Shown piece after piece: positions 1 through 11,038 of a stretch of DNA of 50,502 nt (positions are counted from its first letter, which is position 1; the number at the start of each line of letters is the position of its first letter). Source of the stretch: Temnopleurus reevesii (taxonomy: Eukaryota; Echinodermata; Echinoidea; Temnopleuroida; Temnopleuridae); the NCBI GenBank assembly GCA_036244855.1, contig BQKZ01002309.1, forward strand, positions 37,484-87,985, written 5' to 3'. The translations under genes and the position numbers were made by a program. The notes beneath the pieces were generated by a model that saw only the letters and a list, made by a program, of their open reading frames with translations, was not told the DNA's origin and searched no databases.

Positions 1-1160
1 AACGAACGCGCGCGCTGAATTGGAAACACTCCGCAATATTAACTCTCTGCGACAAATCAGATTGTGCAATGCTGTTGCTCTCGTAAGAAACTCAGTACGA
101 GACCGGACCTAAAACCTGAATTATCGACCTTTCAACTCCGCATATTTATGTACCGGATGTTTATAACGGTCGTCATCAGTGTCTATTATTATTATAATGA
201 CTATATCAACAACTTCAAATGGCCGTGTCTGCTAGGCAGTAAGAAAAATCAACCAAAGATCCAATTCTGAGCGCTGGTAAGTCCCATTCATTATGATTTG
301 TGGGGGGAAGGGACGAAAAGAAGTGTATCCAAGTTCAAAGGGTAATGAAATTGAAAATAAGATAATAAAAAGTAGTAATTTTGGGCGATTTAAAATCCGA
401 AAACGCCGTGCTACACGCACGGTATAGACGCTACTCCATAGCTCTCTGGAGTAGTGACAATGTCAAAAAATGTCAAAAACTATTCCAGGGAGCTATCCAT
501 AGCTAGTTGAAGGGTATGACGGTGAACATTACATGTTGTGTTGACATCGTTTTCCTAGATGATCATGAGGCACTGTCACTTATTCACATTTGGCTGGGCA
601 GCATTGTAAGAGAGGAAAAGATTTATAAATCAAATGTCTTTATTTATTAAACGTTGATTTTTAAAAAATTCTTTTTAGTTTTAGTTTTCACGGGAATTGG
701 GACTTTAAAGACTAACTAAGAATTGGGATCATTGAAATTGCTGCAACCGTTGAGGAGGAGGCTAGGAGTTTGAACAGAAATGAGTATCTGCTTTGACGAA
801 TTGTGTGGAATTTGCCTATAAAATTCAGGATTAGGGTCAGGATGTATTTCGCTCATTGCTTTGAACCTATTTGGAATAAATGTGTGGATTTGACAGATTA
901 TTTTTCTTCTCATTATTGTTATTTAATTCCTGACAGATCTCTTCAAAGTTAGCGTTAGTGATAATTGAGAGGACAAATATTTATGATGTTTAATTTTATT
1001 TGATGCATATTTGTATTTGTTATAAATCTATAGAGATAACTTGTTTCTGTTTAGCGTCTGGACACATAGCCCATTCTAATTTGATATCAATTGTTGAGAC
1101 AGTTGATTGATGTGGGATATTTTTAAATTATCAACAGATATTTGAGGAATCATAAGTAAG
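1..1160. other. Upstream flank of CCNDBP1, no gene recognised
   Basis: AT-rich sequence without a convincing coding exon. The only structure I see is a short imperfect palindrome near 433-507, where a TCCATAGCTCTCTGGA-like stretch is answered by a reversed copy containing CCAGGGAGCTATCC. The promoter and 5' UTR of CCNDBP1 should lie in this stretch, but I see no TATA box or other decisive core element. Confidence 0.5.
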
Positions 1161-4100
1161 ATGGCAGCCAAGTCCAAAAGTAGAGATGAAGTGTTTAGCA
1201 ACTTTGGAGAGAATCTGCAACTTGTTATTGATAAATTAAGAGGTAACATCTCAATTGTCATTTCTTTGTTCTCTTCAAGTTCAAGTTCTTCTTCTTCTTT
1301 CCACACTCTTCTTATATTTCTTTTCTTCTTCTTCCTCCCTCATTAACTCTTTTTTTTTATATTCACTTTTCTTTCTCCCTCTTGGCCATACTTTTGTTTT
1401 GAAGGTGTTTCTTTTTATTATATTCTTGTGTAAAATAACTATAAAATAATATATGTTGATTTGATTACTTTATGTTGCACTATCATTTTTTGGGTGAAAA
1501 CAAAATAGAGGTTTAAAGGATAGACAAGTGTTTGTACTCTAAGAATATTATTACATATTTCATTATCAATAGTTAAAACTCTGATAATCCTGTATTATGA
1601 GTTTTTAGAATGGTTTATAGGTCAAGAAGGTAATTTCAATCAGGAAAAATACAGTCTAACAAGCTTAATGAATTTATTTTAATTTGAGATAATTTTCCAT
1701 TTTTAGAAAATTAGACATTGGTTTGGGGGTTATTTTTATTATCTCCCTATATTTGATCAATGTGTTACCATTTACATTATCTCTTCCTTACAGAAAATGT
1801 TCCTCCCAGAGATAGCTCAGAGTTCAACTTGGCTGAATACTGGATTAAGATGGGTAAATAATTCCTCATGGTCCCCCACTTTTCAATATCCAGACTCTCA
1901 CGTTGGATGAATGCTTTCATATTATATAAAATGAAATCAATGAAAACAAAATCTTTTATTTTATTATCTACTTTTATAGGCATGTATTTGGGGTTATTTT
2001 GATAATAGATATTATTGAGATTAATTCAGTGATTGATTCCCCCCCCCCTCCAATTTGTTAGTGGACAATCATTACAATTCAAATTAATTTTGAATGCAAG
2101 ATAAGATTATACATGTGTAAATAATGGGTTTTATTTAATTTACAAGGGCTGTTTTACATTTTTCCTGCAGAAAAATAGCCCAATTAATATATTTTGCAGA
2201 GGTTCTAAGGTTTAGAAGGCTAATCACCCTTAGCCCCTGTGTATTTTTTACACTGTTTATATGTTTAAGGATCCTTTAAATTGAGTATCATCTTTCCAAA
2301 TTATTTCATTGAAGTTCCTTTTTAGAATAAAAAACATTCAATAAAAACTTTCTTGTTATGGTGCAATATTAAATAGGAGAAACTTGTCATAATATTATTT
2401 GAAAAATCTGGTAAAACTACTGGCATTTAAATTTCATTATAATGATTCTTACATCAATGATTCCATTTGTTATCTTGCATTTCAGTTTTAATATCATGTT
2501 AACTTGTTCTGATTCAAATGATTTGTATTTAACAAAACCCCACTGTTCTAAATATCAATGGAATTTCCCCCTTGTGATTATTCTCCACAGAGTCTGTATT
2601 CAAAGCAATGTCCTTTGAAGCCACCAAGTTAGCTATGTGTTTCAGCAAACCACCCGCACCCAGTCTGGTGGAATGCCAATCCCTCCTCGGCTCAGTCGAG
2701 ATGAAGACCATAGCTCTGGTGTCTCTGTACTATGGTCTGCCCAAGGAGCAAGGTATTAAGATGGAAAAAAAATTGCAGTATTAAGGCTACCCCCCCCCCC
2801 CCAAAAAAAAAAATGGATGCCCTCAGTGAACTGACCTTCTGAATATGGCCCCACCTGAACTTTTTTTGCTTTCAACTCAGATTACAAAAAATTACAGTAA
2901 TATTATAGGAAGTATGAGAAATTTAACATGAAATGTAATAAAATAATAAAGTTATTAAATAGTCATGTGAAAGAAAACCTGAAGTTTTGACTACATTTTT
3001 TTTAAAGATCAAGGAAGTAGAGCAGTGTTTGATATTGTGCAATTTGTTAACTGCAAACTAAAATACATTTATGTATAGAAAACACTAAGCATGTCACGAT
3101 TTTATCTGGCACTGCTCCTTAATAAGAGTAATAGCGTTATACTAGGCTGTGTTTCACCAAACCATTCATAAAGTTATGCACGACTTAAAGAAAGACTGGA
3201 GTAGGTCAATGAGTGTAAAACGCGTGAGATTGTTGATCATTCAGCACAAGAACTGGTACCAGTCGTGCATAAAGTCGTTCTTCAAGTCTTTCATAACTTG
3301 GTGAAACACCACCCTGATTGGGTCGATTTCGATGAATCAAGAGTTTATTCATCAAGTGACGAAATACCATTTGCAGATAAGGATTTCAAAATATTTTGAA
3401 GATGACCAATGTTCCAAGGACATTTTTATTGGCCCATTCTGATTTACTTTTTATTCTGCTTTCCTTTGCTTGGTCCTTCTAGGTGTGACGTTAAGGAAGC
3501 ATACCATGAACTTGGTGATCGGCGTGGTAGAGAGCATCAAGGAACTAGCAGAGAACATTAAAAAAGCAGGATACAATAGGTAAACTATCATTGTAGTAAC
3601 TGTTGCAGAGATGCCAATTGTTCCAGTATTTGATGAAAATTTGAATCACCTAAAAGTGATTAGCCAAATGTGTTCTTTGGAGAGAAAACATTTGGGTAAT
3701 GTTATCATGCAATTTCTCATGGGGGAGGGTGATAGGGCCATTCATTTTTTTTCTCAACCATCATTACTGCTGTTGCTAGAAAAAGATTGAAGGTTTTATT
3801 TGGGAAATTCCATGGCTTTGTCTTGTTACAATAACAGTAAGTGCATGTTTTCATGAAATCCCTTGAAATTTATTACGCAAGTCACAGATGCTATATGTTT
3901 CATTTGAATTGAATTTGAAGGAATTAGTATGTCAAGTTTTCAAGGAATTAGTTGTCAAGATATTGAGTTAAGGATATGACACTTTTATTGAATTGCCCAT
4001 TCTAATGTGGATCTTGAGTTGATGAACTGATTAGTTCATCACATGTTTTTATCCTAAATACATTTTAGAATGAATTTCACAAAAATTAATCAAGATTTTT

Positions 4101-7100
4101 CTTATCACACAGTAACGAGGAACAATTAAAGTCAACAGGTGCTGTCTGGGCGTCATGCGATATCATCCAGTCTTCTGCTAAGAACAACAAGGAAGCTACC
4201 TTGAAGGAACTCAAATCAACAACAGGGCTTGTTAAGGATGCTGTGGAAGAGCTGGAGGAGGTAAATGATGATGATGGTGGTGGTGGTGGTGATGATGGTG
4301 ATGATGATGTNAAAATACAATAGAATACAAAGAGATTGGACCAGAAAATCACCATATAATGCAAGTTTGCTATATCTGCATTTATATTTATATTGCAAAC
4401 TTGTAAAATGAGAGCCAAAATACAATAGAATACAAAGAGATTGGACCAGAAAATCAATATATAATGCAAGTTTGCTATATCAGTATTTATATTTATATTG
4501 CAAGCTTGTAATATGAGAGCCAAAATACAATAGAATACAAATAGATTGGACCAGAAAAACACCATATAACGCAAGTTTGCCATATCAGTGCTCTTAGTAA
4601 TGAGATTCCACTGTATTTTGGTATCTTTTGTGATCTATATGTAAATTAATCTAGCACATTTTCAATGAAGCTTTCATATATATTTGCTAAAATATTTTCT
4701 TCCATTTTTACTCCTTTTTATTACATCATATATCAGATGATAAGCAATTTATCAACAATAACAACATAATTCTCACCGTTTTAACGGTCTTAATTGAACC
4801 AAAGATGTAGGAACACATCTTTGATTTAAGTTAAAAAACCATTATACCAGCAGAATAGGATAATTAACAAAAAATACTGAGAAGGCTCTGATGAGAGACT
4901 TTTTTGAGTACCAAATTTTTAGCCTTAATTCGAGATCATCTTACATTCATGAAGTTGAACTGTTGAACTTCTTGAACATGATCTGGAATTTAACATTGAA
5001 TTAAAGATAAGAAATATCTCTCACCAAAGCATATTTCAATATGTTTTATTCAACCTGGACCCTAGTTCATAAAAAGTCGCGTTTAAACGCAACTCAGAAA
5101 ATTAAACACAAGTCCTAAAATAAATACGCGATCCTGATTGGTTGAAAATGGAGTTGCGTTTAATTTTCTGACTTGCGTTTAAACGCAACTTTTTATGTAA
5201 CAGGGACCAGGGCCCCGTAACATAAAGGTTTGCGATTAATTGCTAATCTGATAGCAAGTGATATCAATCGCAAGTCTATGGCAAATCAGTACTAAAGTTT
5301 GCAATTGATCGCAAAATCAAATAGCCATTAATCGCAATTATTTATGTTACAGGGCCCTGGTATAAACCTTCAATTCTGAACAAATGTAGCACTCAAATTG
5401 CTTTGTCCCACATCCTGGATACTTCACTTCTGGTTGCGAGACATGAAAACTGGAAATTTGCCAAAGCTAAGATGGCAATGCAATTCTATGATATTTCACA
5501 AAATATTTTTAAAAATCCAGAAATTTCCATGACTTCTGGAACCCCGAGAAAGAATCCCAAATCATTTATCATGACCCGGTATAATATGACATCATCTATA
5601 AATAGTAAGAACTCCGCATGCCAGGGTGGTTAGCAATAAACTTGCTAATCATATCGTCTGCTAATCCATGCTATTTGTCCATCCTTTGGTGTAACAAGAT
5701 CTGTAAACCGTTCTCATTTAATATGCATACTGGTTTGTATTTTTGTGTAGCTTCCTAATGGTGTTTTCCATGAGAAATAATATTGATTATTATTGGTACA
5801 AGGAATAGATGATTTGTTTGCAGTAGGAATAGACTTACAGAAGGAAGTCACAAATAGATACTCTTTTTGTATAGAATATTTAGAATCTTATTTTATGAAC
5901 AATGTGAATTGATAAATAATGTCTTATTTCCGCTCCATATTGGGGTGAGAAAAAGTATTTTGATGTAGGTTATTTGTTAGCGTGAATGGCCTGCCAGTAA
6001 ATCATGAACAAATTAATTGATCAAATTATGAATAATGATAAACAAAAAAAAATCAATTTTGTATAAAATATTTGTATATAACAGTGTGATTTTATTATAC
6101 GATTAGTAGTACAGCTAACAAAGCAGTAATGCTTGAGGGATGTTTTAGACAAGAAGTTATGTTATGAATTATAGATGAATATATTAAGATAAAATAAGAT
6201 TGAATGTTTATGAATTTGATCAGATTAATTATTTAAGTGATTTAGTTAAAGGGTAAATATATTGTTTGCTTGTGTTTTTTATGATATTGTATGTAGAATG
6301 ATATATTCCAATAAATAATGCTCATATTAGAAATCTTATAATTGCAAGATAGTTTGTGATTGTTTATTTGTTTTTATATCAGAGCTGTTTAGCAGAAAAA
6401 TATTCATTTGATGGTGAGGAGAGATTGACTACCGTAAATAGGCGTGGGGGGGGGGCNTGATGATGATGATGATAATGATAATGGAGGTGGTGGTAGTGGT
6501 GGTGGTGTTGTTGGTGGTGGTCGTGATGGTACCAGTAAGTGTGGTGGTGGTGGTCTTTGTAACAATTGTATTATTAAGTGTGCAGTGGAAGAGTTAGAGG
6601 AAGTAAGTGAGATGATAATGATTTTTTATGAGAAAGATGAAAGGACGAAAAAGAGGAGAAGGAAAAAGGGGAAAGAATCAGATGAAGTTAAGAATGAAAA
6701 AAGGGTAATTATGCAGGTGGATAATGACATTAACAATAATAATTATGATATTGACGAATTGATAGTGATAATTGGTATGCCTAGGTTAGAAGGGCAGAGT
6801 TTGAAACATGTGCTGGAGTACAGTGGTCATAATGACAGAAATTGAATTCCCCAGATGTCTGGACTGATCTTGAAGGAAATCAATGAAATGGTAATCTTGT
6901 TTAATTGAATAGTCTAAAAGTATTGACGTAATTTCACAGAATTCCGAATTCCATTACTATTTTAATTTCAGGCTAAATATTCCAATGGAAGCAGTGGTGA
7001 TGGTCTTGCCAAGCTAAAGTTCTTGATGACTAGTGTCCAGCCTTCACCTGACCAAAAAGAAGAGGGTACTCTTATTCAAATTATTGGTCTACAAGTATTG

Positions 7101-7634
7101 TTCTAATCTCACAGAACTTACAATATTAATCCATCACCATTTTTTTTCCAGGCTAAAGATTCCAATGGAAGCAGTGATGATGGTCTTGCTGAGCTAGAGT
7201 TCTTGATGACCGGTGTCCAGCCTTCACCAGACCAAGAGGAAGAGGCTGTGTGGTCAGACCAGGATAAAGCAGTTGTCCAACCTGTCCTTGGGTTGGCCAA
7301 TGCATGCAAGGCTTGTGTCAAGGTAAATTATTATTGTCTTATCATTGAATCCATCACTATCACGATCACCATTATTATCAGCATCATCATCATCATCCAT
7401 GATCACCATCATCATCAGCAGCAGCAGCAACAGCATCATCATCATCATCATCATCACCAAACATCCATCATCATCATCATCATCAACCATCACCATCGTC
7501 ATCATCATCATCATCATCCATTACCATCACCATCACCATCATCATCATCATCATCATCATCCATCACTATCACCATCACCATTATCAGCATCATCATCAT
7601 CATCCATGATCACCATCATCATCATCAGCAGCAG

Positions 7635-7691
<57 letters not shown>

Positions 7692-9368
7692 TATTACCAT
7701 GACCATCATCATCATCATCATTATCATCATCATCATCATCATCATCCAAGAAAGTATATGCTGTAGCCACAAATCATGTATTTCATACTTGTAATGTAAT
7801 CCAGTAGACTTTAATGCTTGTTTCTTTTCTGTGTATTTGAATCTTTAGAAAGTAACAGAAGCCATCAAACGGAACGGAAAATCTGCGGAAATGATGCACA
7901 TAAATGAGCTTGATCAGGTGGTGGAGGTTGCTGAAGAGATTAGTCCAAATCTTGATGAACTTGTATCCTGCCTGTACGCTCCGATGAACTACACTGTTGT
8001 ACGAGCCAATGTGAGTAGTAGACCATTTTGTATCAATTTTATCATGTTTTTATTCAATGTTTATCTCATGATTGTTGAGTATCGAACAAGCATGTTGACA
8101 GTACAAAATACTTTCCCACTTTTGTAACAATGCCATGAAAACTTGTCAACCTTGATAATAGTTTGTTTATTTTGGAAGTTAAAATGGGGTGGGCACATCT
8201 TAGTTCATTTATTTTCAGTGGGTTATTGGTTAATAATGATAATGATAATACACAAAATTTATATAGCAATTAATACAAAGTGTTTCTATGCGCTCTGTGC
8301 ATTGTTACCTGGCTATAGCATGGCTACCATTTTGCGCTCACTGCATTCAAGGAATTTCTTTCTACCAGGACCATTCACCTCACCTTGGTTGAGTGTAGCA
8401 CAGTGTGGATGAAGTTCTTGCTGAAAGAAATTAACGCCATGGTAGGGATTCGACCTACGACCCTCGAGTAAAAAACAATACACTATTCTAACAACAATGT
8501 GCTTATATGATGATTCTTTGTTTTATTTTTCCTGTAGGCAGGACTAATGTCCGAGATTCCTCTCAAGCTTTTGGACATGATCAGATTCTCCCATATGGTC
8601 ATGCTGGATGACCCGCGAAGCAGTGACACTAAGTTTCCATCACTTGGTCGTGTGTTTGTTTTGGGGATGTTGGCGGAAGCGAGTTTTCTGTCGGAACGTT
8701 GCGATGGAAATGGAAACAACAAAGCTAATATTATGATTCTTTTTCCTTTTTTGCTTCCTGTAGGCTGCACTGATATCCGAGGTCCTTCACAAGCTTCTGG
8801 ACATGGTCAAATCGTCCCATGTGGGCATACTGGATGACCCACAAGGCAGCGACACAAAATGGCTAATAGTGTTATTTTTTTTCGGGGATGCAGGAGAAAG
8901 TGTTTTTTCTGTCGGAATGTTGCAACAACAAAGCTAATATAATTATTCATCTTTTTTCTTTTTTTTGCCTCATGTAGGCTGCGCTGATGTCCGAGATCCT
9001 TGACAAGCTTCTAGTCGTGGTCAAATCGTCCCATATGGTCATACTGGATGATTCACAAGGCAGCGACACAAAATGGCTAATAATTTGTTGTTTGTTTTGG
9101 GGATGCAGGAGAAAGTGTGTTTTCTGTTGGAATGTTGCAACAACAAAGCTAATATAATGATTCCTCTTTTTTCTTTTTTTGCATCTTGTAGGCTTCACTG
9201 ATGTCTGAGGTCCTTCACAAGCTTCTGGACATGATCAAATCCTCCCATATGGTTGTACTGGATGACCCGCAAGGCAGCGACACAAAGTGGCTGGATTTCT
9301 TGACCATGGCTATCGACCACAATGTTGACCAAATCAAGAACATTACTAAGAGCGAAACACCAAGATGA
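1161..9368 (+). CDS. CCNDBP1: Cyclin-D1-binding protein 1 (GCIP/DIP1/HHM family)
   Basis: Nine coding exons: 1161-1242, 1794-1853, 2591-2752, 3483-3579, 4113-4260, 6855-6890, 7152-7322, 7849-8010 and 9192-9368. They join in one frame of 1095 nt, about 364 residues (human is about 360). Family members bind cyclin D and helix-loop-helix proteins and act as negative regulators of transcription and cell-cycle entry. Visible matches to the human protein include the EFN..W segment, TKLAMCFSKPPAPSL, YYGLPKEQGVTLRK, VWASC, LANACKACVK, EISPNLDEL and the C-terminal ending KNITKSETPR. The start at 1161 opens the first recognisable frame and lies in an A-rich context. All junctions are GT-AG and phases agree. 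The 36-nt sixth exon is the least certain: it rests on a flanking CCAG acceptor, a GTAATC donor and weak similarity to the human SGLL segment. Exons 7 and 9 have partial upstream copies, annotated separately. Confidence 0.9.
3146..3314. mobile_element. MITE, family B (GTGTTTCACCAA termini)
   Basis: Lies in CCNDBP1 intron 3. The ends are inverted: GTGTTTCACCAAACCATTC on the left and a reversed counterpart ending in CTTGGTGAAACAC on the right, with inner matches (TTATGCACGAC and GTCGTGCATAA). It has no coding capacity. Related copies or remnants sit at 23625-23712, 24150-24345, 26083-26242, 34088-34525 and 34635-34805, which supports a dispersed non-autonomous DNA transposon. Confidence 0.75.
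4261..4310 (+). repeat. GAT/GGT trinucleotide microsatellite at an exon 5 donor
   Basis: Begins within the donor GTAAATGATGATG of CCNDBP1 exon 5 and runs as mixed GAT and GGT triplets up to a single N at 4311. That N probably marks an assembly join. Confidence 0.85.
4312..4590. repeat. About 104-bp tandem repeat, about 2.7 copies
   Basis: The stretch beginning AAAATACAATAGAATACAAA recurs at about 4312, 4417 and 4521, each time followed by the GATTGGACCAGAAAA and GCAAGTTTGC segments. The three units are nearly identical, so the duplication is recent. It lies in CCNDBP1 intron 5, directly after the microsatellite, and any frame open through it is non-coding. Confidence 0.85.
5058..5207. mobile_element. 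MITE with TTTAAACGCAACT inverted repeats
   Basis: The left end contains TTCATAAAAAGTCGCGTTTA and the right end its reverse complement in diverged form, with an inner inverted match AAATTAAAC/GTTTAATTTTCTGA. Roughly 150 bp and non-coding. It abuts a second inverted-repeat element that starts at 5207. Confidence 0.7.
5207..5360. mobile_element. MITE with CCAGGGCCC..GTAACATAAA termini
   Basis: The left terminus CCAGGGCCCCGTAACATAAA mirrors the right terminus TTTATGTTACAGGGCCCTGG, so the terminal inverted repeats span about 20 bp. The inside contains repeated TTGC.ATTGATCGCAA-like motifs that resemble the family A elements elsewhere in the window. Remnants of the same right end (TTTTATGTTACAGGCCC) occur inside the carboxypeptidase gene near 44655-44685 and 46190-46213. 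Confidence 0.75.
6458..6560 (+). repeat. GAT/GGT microsatellite in CCNDBP1 intron 5
   Basis: Starts immediately after a poly-G run and a single N at 6457, and continues as GATGATGATAATG then GGTGGTGGT triplets. The long open frame through it (6444-6845) has the composition of a repeat and no recognisable domain. Confidence 0.75.
6580..6602 (+). pseudogene. Remnant of the 3' end of CCNDBP1 exon 5
   Basis: The sequence GTGGAAGAGTTAGAGGAA, followed by the donor GTAAGT, closely repeats the end of the real exon 5 (GTGGAAGAGCTGGAGGAG plus GTAAAT at 4243-4266). A GAT/GGT microsatellite is nearby in both places. It looks like a decayed partial copy that kept the 3' end and donor. It is short, so chance similarity is not excluded. 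Confidence 0.45.
6972..7065 (+). pseudogene. Truncated upstream copy of CCNDBP1 exon 7
   Basis: It keeps a good acceptor (TTTAATTTCAG) and the first 94 nt of exon 7, encoding AKYSNGSSGDGLAKLKFLMT and onward, against AKDSNGSSDDGLAELEFLMT in the intact copy at 7152. The homology includes about 80 bp of preceding intron (the AAGTATTG and TCACAGAA landmarks), so the duplicated unit is about 180 bp. After GAAGAGG it runs into a GTACTC that could serve as a donor. At 94 nt it is not a multiple of three, so inclusion before the real exon would break the frame. Probably a non-functional duplicate. Confidence 0.8.
7349..7745 (+). repeat. CAT/ATC microsatellite with internal ~209-bp duplication
   Basis: A nearly pure CAT/ATC tract with CAG and CAC interruptions. 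The complex interrupted segment starting TCCATCACTATCAC at about 7349 recurs at about 7558, including the landmarks CCATGATCACC and CAGCAGCAG. So a higher-order unit of about 209 bp has been duplicated on top of the triplet repeat. The His-, Ile- and Ser-rich reading frames here are artefacts of the repeat. Confidence 0.9.
8232..8470 (-). mobile_element. tRNA-derived SINE, 5'-truncated
   Basis: Same family as the elements at 19232-19535 and 31687-31968. Read on the minus strand, the end of a B-box-like region precedes a conserved body with GCGCTCACTGCATTCAAGGA (plus-strand reading) and an A+T-rich tail of ATAATG/ATAAT repeats at the plus-strand left end. The tRNA-like head is cut at about 8470. 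It lies in CCNDBP1 intron 8. Confidence 0.75.
8538..8763 (+). pseudogene. CCNDBP1 terminal-exon copy 1
   Basis: Follows the acceptor TTTCCTGTAG and encodes AGLMSEIPLKLLDMI, then HMVMLDDPRSSDTK, matching the first third of the real terminal exon (9192). It then diverges into sequence shared with the other copies (GGGGATG..GGA and ACAACAAAGCTAATAT). The frame stays open into the next unit, so if spliced in it would give a different C-terminus. Probably a truncated tandem copy. Confidence 0.8.
8764..8977 (+). pseudogene. CCNDBP1 terminal-exon copy 2
   Basis: Keeps a TGTAG acceptor and encodes AALISEVLHKLLDMVK, then GILDDPQGSDTKW, very close to the functional copy. After TKW the reading frame continues for about 25 codons, then meets a TAA before the next acceptor. 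The unit is 214 bp. It has no donor, so it could only act as an alternative last exon with its own poly(A) site, and I see none. Confidence 0.8.
8978..9191 (+). pseudogene. CCNDBP1 terminal-exon copy 3
   Basis: Again 214 bp, with acceptor CATGTAG and the peptide AALMSEILDKLLVVVKSS, then MVILDDSQGSDTKW. After TKW the frame shifts relative to copy 2 and ends at a TAA near 9152. It carries the same intron-like tail (AACAACAAAGCTAATATAAT) as copy 2. Confidence 0.8.
9192..9368 (+). CDS. CCNDBP1: CCNDBP1 functional terminal exon
   Basis: The last and only complete member of a four-copy series. It opens ASLMSEVLHKLLDMIKSS and continues past KWLDFLTMAIDHNVDQIKN to a TGA at 9366-9368. The post-KW part aligns with the human segment around INAIDHCMNRIKEL, so this is the copy that encodes the authentic C-terminus. 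Candidate poly(A) signals AATAAA follow at 9534-9539 and 9853-9858. Confidence 0.9.
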   Translation, partial: ASLMSEVLHKLLDMIKSSHMVVLDDPQGSDTKWLDFLTMAIDHNVDQIKNITKSETPR

Positions 9369-9620
9369 TGACCAAATGACAATTTATCCTTGATGGGACT
9401 AGGTAGAAAGGAGCACAAAACGTTCGTTCGTTTTCCTTGAGCGATGGAAATCTCTTTTATGAACTGAGGATATTGACTGAATGATCAGCAGATGGAAGTG
9501 TTGAAATCTATCAGAGAAATATTTACTGGATGAAATAAACAACTACACTGTAAATGAAATGACCACTTCCACAACTCATTTCTTACACTTACCCTGTAGT
9601 AGCTATGAGAGGACACTGAG

Positions 9621-9796
9621 GTGGTGTTGCTCAAAATCAACTGCAAATCAACTGCAACTTTGAAAATTGAAACGCACATTTTCATTTTCGCATGGTATGC
9701 GCATTTAACAAGACGCGCATGAAACAATGATTTTGATTGGCGCGTTCCAGTCAGCTGCAACTTGCGATCAATTGCAACTTTTGAGCAACACCCCCT
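9621..9796. mobile_element. MITE, family A (GGTGTTGCTCAAAA termini)
   Basis: The termini GTGGTGTTGCTCAAAA and TTTTGAGCAACACCCCC form inverted repeats. The inside carries AACTGCAACTTTG, GCGCAT motifs and TTGCGATCAATTGCAACTT. Eight more copies follow in the window: 17480-17666, 26599-26772, 33893-34046, 35741-35922, 36167-36354, 42105-42277, 45559-45704 and 49806-49945. No coding capacity. This copy sits in the 3' UTR or just downstream of CCNDBP1. Confidence 0.85.
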
Positions 9797-10235
9797 TAGA
9801 AGAATGCCCAGTCAACTCTGTAACCCTATTATTGGAGTTTGTGAGAGTAGTGAATAAAGTTCTTTGTAACATTGGATAAATTTAAATCTAGATTCTCAAT
9901 AATGGAGTTTGCTTTAGGTATTTCTACTATTCTTTTCTATTCTATTGAATATTCCAGAACATTAGCATCTGTATATGGCATCAGACTGGAAAAATTCCCT
10001 TGTACATGAATTCAGTAACCCTATTCATGTTCATATCTCTTAGAGTAGATATTAACAGGGGAAATGGAAAGATGACAAATGTTGTATCTTTGGAGAATGA
10101 CGAGTCTTTGTAACAAAACTGGATAGCTGTAGAATGCTATATCATTACCTAATAAGAGTAATCATGTTTGAAAGTAAGGCCCCAAAATGCTTTGTAACAA
10201 TACTGGATAGCTGTAGAAGAGTAATAAAAAAAAAC

Positions 10236-10396
10236 TACAGTGGAAACTCGGTATAACGAGTTGCATGGGACCATCAAAAATACCTTATTATGGAATTAAT
10301 CTTGTTATGACAGGGTTGTGAAACAAAATTACAAAGAGCTTTTTTACCTCTTTACATCAGGACTTTCGTTATATCAGATACTGAGTTTCCACTGTA
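10236..10396. mobile_element. MITE with TACAGTGGAAACTC termini
   Basis: The left end TACAGTGGAAACTCGGTATA and the right end ACTGAGTTTCCACTGTA are inverted repeats beginning and ending in TA. This resembles TA-targeting Tc1/mariner/pogo-type non-autonomous elements, by pattern only. About 161 bp, non-coding. Confidence 0.75.
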
Positions 10397-10629
10397 CATG
10401 TATTCTAATGAATTCACCAAATGTGTTTGCATTTAATATATGTGCAGCTTGTATGAAAAAAAAAAATCGGATTTGATATTGGATCAGCACATTACTGTGC
10501 GTAAGCCGGTAAATTACGCATTCAGTGACGTCAGATTTCTGCCCTAAGTCTTACTGTATCAGACCCTTTCCAGTTTACATGTGTGGTGAAATATCAGTTC
10601 TATGTTCTAAGCAGAAAAGGTTTCATTAG

Positions 10630-10757
10630 GCCCCGGTCACATAGGACCCCGGAAGCAACACAATTCACCCCGACTCTTTGTTAATTCACAGTTCACTGCC
10701 TCAGAACAACGAGTCGGGGTGAATCGTGTTGCTTCCGGGGTCCTATGTGACCGGGGC
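10630..10757. mobile_element. 128-bp foldback element, copy 1
   Basis: Almost the whole element is an inverted repeat: GCCCCGGTCACATAGGACCC at the left is mirrored by GGGTCCTATGTGACCGGGGC at the right, with further pairing through GGAAGCAACAC and the GACTC core. A second copy of exactly the same length lies at 39408-39535. The RNA or single strand would form a long hairpin. Confidence 0.85.
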
Positions 10758-11038
10758 ATATCATGCTAAATGTACAAATTGGAACAACAAAACATTAAAA
10801 GATTGAAATATTGATTTTACATATTATTATTTTAGACTTTTCAAGTACCATGTAAATCTGACGGGTGTTTTGCCAAGCAGATCTTCTAATCAGAAATGAT
10901 TTTCCAAATGTAAGGGGCTTATTCTTTAATGCTTTGCTTAATCAGATTCTAAAGTTTTGCAAAGAAACTGGGGCCAATTGCATGAACTGGCCTTCGCTAA
11001 TCCTCTTCTTGCTGAGATACCTTAACTTCTTGTGACAC

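Noticed and set aside
5403..5633. 76-residue frame in CCNDBP1 intron 5
   Set aside because: No similarity recognised, no acceptor or donor in phase, and not needed to complete the protein.
7203..7794. Long His-, Ile-, Ser- and Asp-rich open frames on both strands
   Set aside because: They run through a CAT/ATC triplet repeat. The only real coding part is CCNDBP1 exon 7, ending at 7322.
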